Assembly: GCA_003022505.1 (NCBI GenBank) | Contig: PXTQ01000119.1 | Coordinates: forward strand, 1 to 5,058 | Direction: 5' to 3' | DNA: 5,058 bases | From: Bacteroidetes bacterium QS_8_64_10 | GTDB taxonomy: Bacteria > Bacteroidota > Rhodothermia > Rhodothermales > Salinibacteraceae | Part shown: piece by piece, positions 1 to 5,058 of the stretch | Position numbering within the stretch: position 1 is the stretch's first letter | Layout: each line of letters begins with the position of its first letter | Position numbers and translations under genes: made by a program | Notes under the pieces: model-generated | Seen by the model: the letters and a program-made list of their open reading frames with translations, nothing else | Told to the model about the DNA's origin: nothing | The model's database searches: none

Positions 1-1488
1 ATCCAGGACATGGGCGCGGCGGGCCTGACGTGTTCGTCGTGCGAGATGAGCGCAGCGGGCGACGCGGGCATGGCGATCAATCTGGACCGTGTGCCCACCC
101 GCGAGACGGGCATGACGCCCTACGAGATCATGCTCTCCGAAAGCCAGGAGCGCATGCTGATCGTCTGCAAGGAAAACCGCGAGGATGAGCTGCGGGCGAT
201 CTACGGGAAATGGGATCTGAACGTCGAACAGATCGGCGAGGTGACGGGCGACGGACGCGTGCGGGTGACGTTCGAGGGCGAGGAGGTCGCCGACGTGCCC
301 GCCGAGCACCTCGTGCTGGGCGGTGGCGCTCCGGTCTACGAGCGCGAGACGAAGCGGCCCGATTATCTGAAGAAAACGCGCGAGTTCGCCCCCGACGACA
401 CGCTGCCCGACTTCGACGCTGACGATGCCGAAGATGCGCTCGGCACGCTGCTCGCCTCGCCCAGCATTGCCTCCAAGCGTTGGATCTACGAGCAGTACGA
501 CACGATGGTGCGCACGAACACGGTCGTCGGCCCCGGCCTATCGGATGCCGCCGTGGTGCGCGTCAAGGACACGGAGAAGGGCCTCGCCGTCAAGACCGAC
601 GGCAACGGGCGCTATGTTTATTTAAACCCGCGCCGCGGCGGGCAAATCGCCGTGGCGGAGTCGGCCCGCAACGTCGTCTGCGCAGGCGGGGAGCCGACGG
701 CCATCACCAACTGCCTGAACTTCGGCAATCCGTACAAGCCGGAGGTGTACTGGACGTTCGAGGAAGCCGTCGGCGGCATCGGCGACGCCTGCCGCGCGCT
801 CTCGACGCCCGTCACCGGCGGCAACGTGTCGTTTTACAACGAGCACCCCGACGGCGCAATCTTTCCGACGCCGAACATCGGGATGCTGGGCGTCGTGCGG
901 GACGTGCGCGAGCACGCCACGACGGCGGCGTTTCAGGAGGCGGGCGATGCGATTTACTTGCTCACGCCGGAAGGCTGGGCGCACCGGGGCGAACTCGGCG
1001 GCACGCAGTATCTGAGCGCCGTTCACGCCATGACCGACGGCGACGCCCCGCACCTCGACCTGAACGAAGAGCATGCCGTGCAGCAGGCCGCCTTGGCGCT
1101 CATCCGCGCGGGGCACGTCCGCAGCGCACACGACGCGAGCGACGGCGGGCTGGCGGTGTGCCTGGCCGAGAGCGTGATCTTCTCCGAGGAGTTGGGCGCA
1201 GAGATCGCGCTGGATCCGCCGCCGGAGCTGCGGCTGGGCAGCCGTTTGGATGCTGTGCTGTTCGGTGAGGCGCAGTCGCGCATCGTGCTGTCGGCGCCTG
1301 CGGGCAGCGAAGACGAGTTGCGGCAGACGACGCGCGAGCACGCCGTGCAGCTGCGCCGCGTCGGGCGCGTCACCGAGAAGGCACGCTTCCGGCTGGACGT
1401 GAGTGGAGAGGCAGTGATCGACCGGGAGCGCGCGGCGCTGCGAGCGACCTATGAGGAGGCGATCCCAGCGGCGATGGGGGAGGAGTGA
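1..1488 (+). CDS. purL: Phosphoribosylformylglycinamidine synthase subunit PurL, 5'-truncated by the window edge
   Basis: This is the synthetase subunit of FGAM synthase. In the cytoplasm it converts FGAR, ATP and ammonia to FGAM, the fourth step of de novo purine synthesis, and normally works with PurQ and PurS. The frame is open from base 1, so the true start lies upstream; 495 residues remain. The small PurL type is about 740 residues, so roughly 240-250 are missing (family knowledge). Counting codons from base 1, IQDMGAAGLT opens the first AIRS-C domain and SESQERM is at 46-52. A linker with IASK and YDTMVRTNTVVGPG (to 179) leads into the second AIRS-N domain with GGNVS at 273-277. HDASDGGL at 377-384 marks the second AIRS-C domain. 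The order matches Bacillus-type PurL throughout with no frameshift. A CSSC pair sits at codons 11-14, where I recall Ser/Ala in Bacillus. The gene converges on the act run, and no purine gene follows it. Confidence 0.97.
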   Translation: MQDMGAAGLTCSSCEMSAAGDAGMAINLDRVPTRETGMTPYEIMLSESQERMLIVCKENREDELRAIYGKWDLNVEQIGEVTGDGRVRVTFEGEEVADVPAEHLVLGGGAPVYERETKRPDYLKKTREFAPDDTLPDFDADDAEDALGTLLASPSIASKRWIYEQYDTMVRTNTVVGPGLSDAAVVRVKDTEKGLAVKTDGNGRYVYLNPRRGGQIAVAESARNVVCAGGEPTAITNCLNFGNPYKPEVYWTFEEAVGGIGDACRALSTPVTGGNVSFYNEHPDGAIFPTPNIGMLGVVRDVREHATTAAFQEAGDAIYLLTPEGWAHRGELGGTQYLSAVHAMTDGDAPHLDLNEEHAVQQAALALIRAGHVRSAHDASDGGLAVCLAESVIFSEELGAEIALDPPPELRLGSRLDAVLFGEAQSRIVLSAPAGSEDELRQTTREHAVQLRRVGRVTEKARFRLDVSGEAVIDRERAALRATYEEAIPAAMGEE

Positions 1489-1490
1489 GG

Positions 1491-1530
1491 TGCGTATCCT
1501 GTGTGAAAGCAAGCGTCCTCACGCAATACG
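1491..1530. repeat. Copy 1 of a ~40-bp intergenic repeat filling the purL convergent gap
   Basis: This 40-bp stretch begins 2 bp after the purL stop. It aligns with 3329-3366 in the same orientation: the last 26 positions match at 21 sites and both copies end with ACGCAATACG. On the minus strand the neighbouring words have a 7-bp phase: CGTGTTT (1531-1537, directly after the stop of the coiled-coil gene), then CGTATTG, then CGTGAGG. The two ends, TGCGT and ACGCA, are inverted, so a weak hairpin is possible. There is no T-run or strong GC stem that would make it a classical terminator, although its place between convergent genes would suit a 3'-end role. Being part of a dispersed family is an inference from only two copies. 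Confidence 0.7.
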
Positions 1531-1537
1531 AAACACG

Positions 1538-1909
1538 CTATCCCGCGAGGAAGCTCACGAGACTCATGATGAGAATACCGAGGGTGAGCATGGCTCCGAC
1601 CACCCATTGCGTCGTCCTCAGGTCGCTCGACAAGCTCGTGATGCGTTCGTCCACACGAGTCAAGGCCTGCAAAATTTCACTTTTCTCTTCGGCCTCGCTG
1701 CTCTCCCGCAGCTGCGCCACGGCCCGAAGAATTTGGTTCTTCTCCCCGTTGACGCGCTTCTCAGCCTCTGCCACTTCGTGCTTCAGTGACTCGCGCAACG
1801 CTTCGTTGGCCTCGCGGGAGGCGCGTGCTTCCGCCTTGACCTCACTCACGACGCCTTCCAACCGGGCCTCGCTCGCCTCAAGATGTGCCGTAAGCTCTTC
1901 GCGCGTCAT
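1538..1909 (-). CDS. Small coiled-coil protein with a C-terminal membrane helix (unrecognised)
   Basis: I do not recognise a family with certainty. The 123-residue product is almost wholly charged helix from residue 1 to about 98, rich in Glu, Ala, Arg and Lys with leucines at heptad-like spacing, as expected of a coiled coil. One hydrophobic helix follows at about 101-121 (starting QWVVGAML) and only two residues come after it. This gives a tail-anchored or C-terminal single-pass protein with its body probably in the cytoplasm. It resembles in outline the small bacterial DUF1640-like or XhlA-like proteins (inference). The start is uncertain. ATG at 1909 has no Shine-Dalgarno. An in-frame GTG at 1981 overlaps the actF stop as GTGA and would give 147 residues, with a hydrophilic N-terminal extension. 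Either way it follows actF closely and is probably cotranscribed, so a role beside the respiratory complex is possible but unproven. Confidence 0.72.
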   Translation of the reverse strand: MTREELTAHLEASEARLEGVVSEVKAEARASREANEALRESLKHEVAEAEKRVNGEKNQILRAVAQLRESSEAEEKSEILQALTRVDERITSLSSDLRTTQWVVGAMLTLGILIMSLVSFLAG

Positions 1910-1977
1910 AGCCGGATCGTCGTCGTGAGACGGTGTTTCTTCTTTTTCAACCCGATCCGCCTCTTGTTTTCCAGGTC

Positions 1978-3270
1978 TCACAGATTCGTAAACCGGAGCG
2001 AGTCGCGCAGGTGCGGGTCGCGTTGCGGCACGAGCGCGTGACGGCGCAGGCGCCAGAGCGTGACGCCGAGCATCACGGCGAGCAGCCCCAGCGCGCACGT
2101 GAAGTCGAGCCAGTGAAACGTGCCGTGCGCCTCGTGGTGCAGCCCGTAGTTGGGCACGACGAGCCAGTGCATGTCGAACCACTGCATCACGAGCATCCAC
2201 ACGGCCATGAAGCCAAGCGTAGCCTTGAGACGCTTCGTAAAGCGCGGCATCAGAAACAGGAATGGGAACGCGAAATGCCCGAAGACGAGCGCCAGCGTGT
2301 GATAATCCCAGCCGTGCTCGAAGCGATGCCGGAACCAGACCGTCTCTTCCGGAATGCCGCTGTACCAGATCAGCACGTACTGGCTGAAAGCAATGTAGGC
2401 CCAGAAGGCGGTAAAGGCGAACAGGTACTTGCCGAAGTCATGGTAGTGCTCGGTGGTGACGATGCGGCGAAGCATGCCACTGCGCTGTAGGCCGAGATAA
2501 AACAGGGCCGAGACGGCGATGCCGCCCAGGAAGCTGCCGGCAAAGAAATACACGCCGAAGATCGTCGAGAACCAGTGCGGGTCGAGCGACATCAGCAGGT
2601 CGAAACTGGCAAACGTGGTGGTGAGCGCGTAGACCGGGAGCCCCCAGACGCTCGTGTAGAGCAGTCCGTCCGCGATGTTTTCTTCTTCCTCGTCTTGCCG
2701 CGGGCCGTCCTGCCGCAGGGAGAGCGTATAGATGCGATAAGCCAGGTACGTCCAGACGGCGAAGTAAAGCACCATCCGCGCGTAGAAGAACGGCGCGTTC
2801 AGATAAGGCTTTTTGCCCGCAATAATTTCGTCGAAGTGCCCGCTGCCTTCCGTGGCGATGCCTTCGGCGGTCCAGTGGAACAGGTCATGCATCCCGAAGA
2901 GGATGGGGATAAACAGCAGCGCCAGCAGCGGGAAGCTCCAGGCCAGCGCCTCCGGCACGCGGCGCACCACCGTAAACCAGCGCGCCCGCACGGCGTGGTG
3001 CACCATCACAAAAAAGAGCGAGCCGAGTGCCAGCGACAAGCAAAAAACCCAGCCCGTCAGATACGAAAAGTAAAAGCGCGACGGGTTGACGGCCCAACCC
3101 ACGGCGCTCACCACGAGCAGCGCCGCACCCACGAGCAGCGGTAGCGCCCAGGCGCGCCCGCTCAGTCGCGTGCGGTAGGCCTCGCGCGCCCCGTCGCCGG
3201 TAGGCTGCAAGGGGTCGATCAGCCAGGTGAGCGGGTTGGTGCTTCTTTGAGATGTGTTAATGTCAGGCAT
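1978..3270 (-). CDS. actF: Alternative complex III subunit ActF (NrfD-like quinol:cytochrome c oxidoreductase membrane subunit)
   Basis: ActF is one of the two ten-helix NrfD-like membrane subunits of alternative complex III, which passes electrons from menaquinol to cytochrome c or directly to an oxidase. The 430-residue product shows about ten hydrophobic segments, near 40-60, 66-92, 107-127, 158-181, 208-230, 233-259, 280-302, 323-342, 348-369 and 385-406. Motifs I associate with ActF are NAPFFYARM (158-166), SLDPHWFSTIFGVYF (from 228) and WFDMHWLVVPNY (364-375). A very acidic loop (QDEEEEN) lies near 192-198 between helices 4 and 5. I chose ATG at 3270 because AGAGG at 3286-3282 lies 11 bases upstream. 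An in-frame TTG at 3279 is only 2 bases from that site. It is the fourth act gene in the visible run, 98 bp after actE. Its stop TGA overlaps a possible GTG start of the next gene. Confidence 0.95.
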   Translation of the reverse strand: MPDINTSQRSTNPLTWLIDPLQPTGDGAREAYRTRLSGRAWALPLLVGAALLVVSAVGWAVNPSRFYFSYLTGWVFCLSLALGSLFFVMVHHAVRARWFTVVRRVPEALAWSFPLLALLFIPILFGMHDLFHWTAEGIATEGSGHFDEIIAGKKPYLNAPFFYARMVLYFAVWTYLAYRIYTLSLRQDGPRQDEEEENIADGLLYTSVWGLPVYALTTTFASFDLLMSLDPHWFSTIFGVYFFAGSFLGGIAVSALFYLGLQRSGMLRRIVTTEHYHDFGKYLFAFTAFWAYIAFSQYVLIWYSGIPEETVWFRHRFEHGWDYHTLALVFGHFAFPFLFLMPRFTKRLKATLGFMAVWMLVMQWFDMHWLVVPNYGLHHEAHGTFHWLDFTCALGLLAVMLGVTLWRLRRHALVPQRDPHLRDSLRFTNL

Positions 3271-3281
3271 TACGGTCAACG

Positions 3282-3286
3282 CCTCT
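3282..3286 (-). promoter_or_regulatory. Probable ribosome binding site deciding the actF start
   Basis: On the minus strand AGAGG stands 11 bases before the ATG at 3270. The competing TTG at 3279 would have a spacing of only 2 bases, which is too close for initiation. The spacing to the ATG is slightly long, so the call is moderate. It is the clearest Shine-Dalgarno-like site in the window; the other minus-strand starts have weak sites or none. Confidence 0.45.
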
Positions 3287-3316
3287 GGTTACTGTTAGTC
3301 TTAACTTTGCGCTTTC

Positions 3317-3366
3317 CGTATTTCGTATTGCGTAAAACGTAAAAGGAAGCACCCTTACGCAATACG
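3317..3366. repeat. Heptad tandem and inverted repeat in the actE-actF gap (copy 2 of the intergenic repeat)
   Basis: Four 7-bp units stand in tandem at 3317-3344: CGTATTT, CGTATTG, CGTAAAA, CGTAAAA. An inverted repeat is superimposed: CGTATTGCGTAA (3324-3335) and its exact complement TTACGCAATACG (3355-3366) make 12-bp arms around a 19-base loop. The part 3329-3366 aligns with 1491-1530. The repeat ends 2 bp from the actE stop codon, so on the message the hairpin would form just after actE and about 45 bases ahead of the actF ribosome site. It could protect or process the transcript, or lower actF expression relative to actE. It lacks the T-run of a terminator. Heptanucleotide tandem repeats (STRR) are known from cyanobacteria and offer an analogy only. 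Confidence 0.78.
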
Positions 3367-3368
3367 TT

Positions 3369-4079
3369 TTACTGCGCAGTCCCTGTCGTGTCGCTGCCAC
3401 CGGAGCCGCCCGTCGCGCCCTGCCGTCCGGCGTTCATGTTGGCGGAGCCGCCCTGCTCGATCTCGGCGAGGGCGCTCGGCGGTACGTCCTCGCGCTCGGC
3501 GTGCTGGCTGCGCTGGAGGGCGCGCACGTAAGCGACGATGGCCCAGCGGTCGGCCACGGGTACCTGCTGCGCGTAGCCCGGCATGTTGCGCACCCCATTC
3601 GTGATTACGTTGTAGATGTAGCCGTCTTTGACATTGCGCAGCCGCTCGATGTGGTAGCTCGGCGCGGGCGTATAGCCGTAGTCGCCCGTCATGATAATGC
3701 CGTTACCGTCGCCGGCCTTACCGTGGCACACCGTGCAATAGATGTTGTAGCGTTCCTGGCCGCGCTCCAGCAGTTCGCGCGAGAGCGGCACGGGTATCTC
3801 CTCTACGAAGTCGCCATTCTCGGTGCGGCCTCGGTAAAAGCGATTGTCCTCGCGCAAGAAGCCGCGTGCCACGGTGCCGGGCACGGGCGGGCGCTGCGCC
3901 GCGCCTTTCATCTGCTCAGCGTCGTCGAAGAACCGGTTCGTCTCCTGCGGCTCAAACTTCTGCTGGAAATCCATGTCCTGAATCGGATGGATCGTCGGCT
4001 CCTCCCAGGTCATTCCCCGGCAACCGGTGAGGGCGAGCAGGCCGGCTGCGACGAGCATAGTAATGGTTTTACTCATCAT
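3369..4079 (-). CDS. actE: Alternative complex III subunit ActE, lipid-anchored monohaem cytochrome c
   Basis: ActE is the monohaem cytochrome c of alternative complex III, on the outer face of the membrane, and helps pass electrons from the pentahaem subunit towards the oxidase. The 236-residue product begins with a lipoprotein signal: a Lys near the start, a hydrophobic run, then LTGC, with the lipidated Cys at residue 20. One haem site, CTVCH, is at 115-119, with GKAGDGNG after it. The likely axial methionine lies in RNMPGY (Met166), followed by the typical closing helix (WAIVAYVRALQ). The C-terminus is a Gly/Ser/Thr-rich tail. I chose the ATG at 4079 (the next codon, ATG at 4076, is equally possible) because it puts the signal peptide at the N-terminus. 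An ATG at 4142 would add 21 residues before it. A 119-bp gap separates it from actD and 98 bp from actF. Confidence 0.94.
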   Translation of the reverse strand: MMSKTITMLVAAGLLALTGCRGMTWEEPTIHPIQDMDFQQKFEPQETNRFFDDAEQMKGAAQRPPVPGTVARGFLREDNRFYRGRTENGDFVEEIPVPLSRELLERGQERYNIYCTVCHGKAGDGNGIIMTGDYGYTPAPSYHIERLRNVKDGYIYNVITNGVRNMPGYAQQVPVADRWAIVAYVRALQRSQHAEREDVPPSALAEIEQGGSANMNAGRQGATGGSGGSDTTGTAQ

Positions 4080-4102
4080 CTCGGCAGGTAGCTTTTTTCG
4101 GC

Positions 4103-4123
4103 AGATCGTGCGTTTAGATCGTG
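4103..4123. repeat. Short direct repeat upstream of actE
   Basis: The word AGATCGTG occurs twice, at 4103-4110 and 4116-4123, 13 bp apart. GTGCGTT (4108-4114) within it is the inverse of AACGCAC, which appears twice more in the same gap (4158-4164 and 4181-4187). It lies 24-44 bp upstream of the actE start. It could be a regulatory site, but may simply be a degenerate part of the repeat run next to the actD stop. Confidence 0.35.
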
Positions 4124-4159
4124 GTTCTCGATTGAGCAGCAATTTTCAAATGTCCCGAA

Positions 4160-4199
4160 CGCACAATCCACGAATTGACGAACGCACAAACGAACGAAC
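4160..4199. repeat. Run of degenerate 8-bp units starting at the actD stop codon
   Basis: Read on the minus strand from 4199, five octamers follow one another: GTTCGTTC, GTTTGTGC, GTTCGTCA, ATTCGTGG, ATTGTGCG. Most fit the pattern purine-TTYGT plus two free bases. The first base is the last base of the actD stop codon TAG (4201-4199). An 11-bp direct repeat, CGAACGCACAA on the plus strand, lies at 4156-4166 and 4179-4189. The run fills the first third of the actD-actE gap. I see no stem or T-run, so it is not called a terminator. Confidence 0.55.
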
Positions 4200-4804
4200 T
4201 ACGATTCCACCGTTTCCTTATCCCGAATCATCTCCACGTGCGTCGCCCCGGTTTCGCGGAGCAGCCGTTTCGTTTTGGCCTCGTCGAAGGCGCTGTCGGA
4301 AGCCGCGATGTGCAGAAAGAAGCCGTCGTCGGTGGCGCGGCGAAAGCGCTCCGAGTAAAACAGTGGGTTGTACGGGCGCGGCAGGCCGTTCAGGGCGAGC
4401 ATTCCGGCCACAGCCGCAAAGGCGGAAAACAGGATGGCCAGCTCGAAGATGATCGGTACGCTCGGCTCGATGGCGAAGTACGGTTTCCCGCTGATGTTAA
4501 GCGGATAATCCACGGCGGCGGTCCACCACTGAAGCCACCAGCCCAGCAGGCCGCCCGCTACGGCTCCGCCGAACGCGATCGGGCCGACCTTCGACTGGCC
4601 CAGGCCCATCGCCTCGTCCATGCCGTGAATGGGGAAGGGGCTGTGCGTGTCGAAGCGCCGGAAGCCGGCCTTGCGCGTCTCGCGGGCCGCGTGCATCAGC
4701 GCGCCGGGATTCGGGTATTCGGCCAGCACGCCGTAGGTGCCGTCTGCCCGCGCGGGGAAGATGCCCATCGTACCCAGCGCTTTGTAGTAGAAGCGTTTTA
4801 GCAT
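4199..4804 (-). CDS. actD: Alternative complex III subunit ActD (DUF3341 membrane protein)
   Basis: ActD is a small membrane subunit of alternative complex III. It carries no cofactor and is thought to be structural (family knowledge). The 201-residue product matches the usual length. Its N-terminal soluble part (1-70) holds the family signature DTHSPFPIHGMD at 52-63. Two membrane helices follow at about 73-96 (Gly-rich then WWLQWW) and 115-139, with GKPYFAIEPSVP between them, and a soluble C-terminal part has FFLHI at about 162-166. ATG at 4804 is the natural start: it gives the full family N-terminus, although no clear Shine-Dalgarno precedes it. It lies 60 bp after the actC stop. Its own stop abuts a run of short repeats. 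The order actC-actD-actE-actF is the canonical order of the operon. Confidence 0.95.
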   Translation of the reverse strand: MLKRFYYKALGTMGIFPARADGTYGVLAEYPNPGALMHAARETRKAGFRRFDTHSPFPIHGMDEAMGLGQSKVGPIAFGGAVAGGLLGWWLQWWTAAVDYPLNISGKPYFAIEPSVPIIFELAILFSAFAAVAGMLALNGLPRPYNPLFYSERFRRATDDGFFLHIAASDSAFDEAKTKRLLRETGATHVEMIRDKETVES

Positions 4805-4839
4805 GATTGTGGTTGTACTGCTGTGCGGTTTGTTGCGAC

Positions 4840-4868
4840 GTAGAGACGTTTCGCCGAAACGTCTCTAC
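4840..4868. repeat. 29-bp perfect palindrome containing the actC stop codon
   Basis: GTAGAGACGTTTCG (4840-4853) and its exact complement CGAAACGTCTCTAC (4855-4868) flank a single centre base. The actC stop TAG (4867-4865) is formed by bases 2-4 of the palindrome as read on the minus strand. In RNA it would form a stem of about 12 pairs with a small loop, just after actC and 35 bp before the actD start. GTAGAGACG palindromes of this sort recall short dispersed intergenic repeats in several bacterial phyla, from memory. No T-run follows, so it is more likely a repeat or RNA-stabilising hairpin than a terminator. Confidence 0.85.
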
Positions 4869-5058
4869 CGTGAATCTGCCGAATCGTCTTCCTCGTGCTC
4901 CTCGCCCTCTGTGTCCTGCTCAAACGCCATGTGCGGCGGTACGTCATGGCCGTCGCCGGCGTGCTCGTAAAAGTGCGGATCGGCCTCGTCGGTCACCCCC
5001 TTCACCTCGGCAACGGCCACCATCGGCAAAAAGCGCAGGAACAGCAGGAAGAACGTGA
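4865..5058 (-). CDS. actC: Alternative complex III subunit ActC, C-terminal fragment (NrfD-like)
   Basis: Only the last 63 complete codons are in the window; the gene runs off the right edge. The fragment opens with the end of the final membrane helix, TFFLLFLRFLPMVAVAEVKG, a very characteristic close for the NrfD-like ActC, which holds the menaquinol site facing the iron-sulphur subunit ActB (family knowledge). After it comes a tail of about 43 residues rich in His, Asp and Glu, ending in a strongly acidic stretch (EGEEHEEDDSADSR). The stop TAG lies inside a 29-bp palindrome, so the last residues could have been set by insertion of that repeat. The place directly before actD is the canonical operon order and supports the call. 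Confidence 0.88.
   Translation of the reverse strand, partial: TFFLLFLRFLPMVAVAEVKGVTDEADPHFYEHAGDGHDVPPHMAFEQDTEGEEHEEDDSADSR

Noticed and set aside
31..45. CSSCE in PurL as a haem c site
   Set aside because: A c-type haem needs CXXCH; here the fifth residue is Glu and the protein is cytoplasmic.
480..1268. Long plus-strand frame inside purL
   Set aside because: It is an Arg-rich shifted frame with no family motifs, while the purL frame is unbroken and matches the family throughout.
622..1512. Long open frame on the minus strand across purL
   Set aside because: It is antisense to a clearly conserved purL, is Arg/Ala-rich with no domain I recognise, and is what a GC-rich gene yields in other frames.
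1489..1537. Rho-independent terminator between purL and the convergent gene
   Set aside because: Only weak short stems are visible (GCGT/ACGC) and there is no T-run on either strand; recorded as a repeat instead.
1933..2490. Plus-strand frame opposite actF
   Set aside because: It lies antisense to conserved ActF membrane helices; its composition is Glu/Val/Arg-rich with no motif.
3271..3279. TTG start of ActF at 3279
   Set aside because: The only ribosome-site-like sequence would be 2 bases away; the ATG at 3270 fits better.
3501..4091. Plus-strand frame opposite actE
   Set aside because: ActE on the other strand has a lipobox and a haem site, and this frame shows no recognisable domain.
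4080..4142. Longer ActE start at the ATG at 4142
   Set aside because: It would put 21 mostly charged residues ahead of a complete lipoprotein signal peptide.
4807..5058. Plus-strand frame at the right edge
   Set aside because: It crosses the palindrome and is antisense to the actC end, which carries a recognisable final helix; the product is Arg/Pro-rich noise.

Overview
The window looks like a piece of a GC-rich bacterial chromosome, probably from the Rhodothermota/Bacteroidota side. The reasons are an alternative complex III (act) gene run very close to that first described in Rhodothermus marinus, a single-chain PurL, and weak or absent Shine-Dalgarno sequences. The lineage is an inference from gene content only.

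Layout. On the plus strand, 1-1488 is the C-terminal two thirds of purL (purine synthesis), cut by the left edge. Everything else is on the minus strand and reads right to left: the C-terminal end of actC (4865-5058, cut by the right edge), actD (4199-4804), actE (3369-4079), actF (1978-3270), and a small unrecognised coiled-coil protein with a C-terminal membrane helix (1538-1909, possibly starting at 1981). purL and this minus-strand run converge, with only 49 bp between their stop codons.

How the genes work together. ActC, ActD, ActE and ActF are subunits of the membrane quinol:cytochrome c / oxidase oxidoreductase that replaces the bc1 complex. ActC and ActF are NrfD-like ten-helix membrane subunits, ActD has two helices, and ActE is a lipid-anchored monohaem cytochrome c. 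actA and actB (pentahaem and iron-sulphur/molybdopterin-like subunits) would lie beyond the right edge. No terminal oxidase genes follow actF here. The run ends with the coiled-coil membrane protein instead.

No exotic new system is visible. The most unusual signal is in the gaps. The actC stop lies inside a 29-bp perfect palindrome. The actD stop touches a run of 8-bp units. The actE stop and the stop of the last gene each lie next to copies of one 7-bp-phased, partly palindromic repeat of about 40 bp, and one of these copies fills the purL-convergent gap. Thus four of the five minus-strand genes end at or within 2 bp of a short repeat, and so does purL on the other strand. I see no confident promoter, tRNA, rRNA, CRISPR array, insertion sequence or classical terminator.
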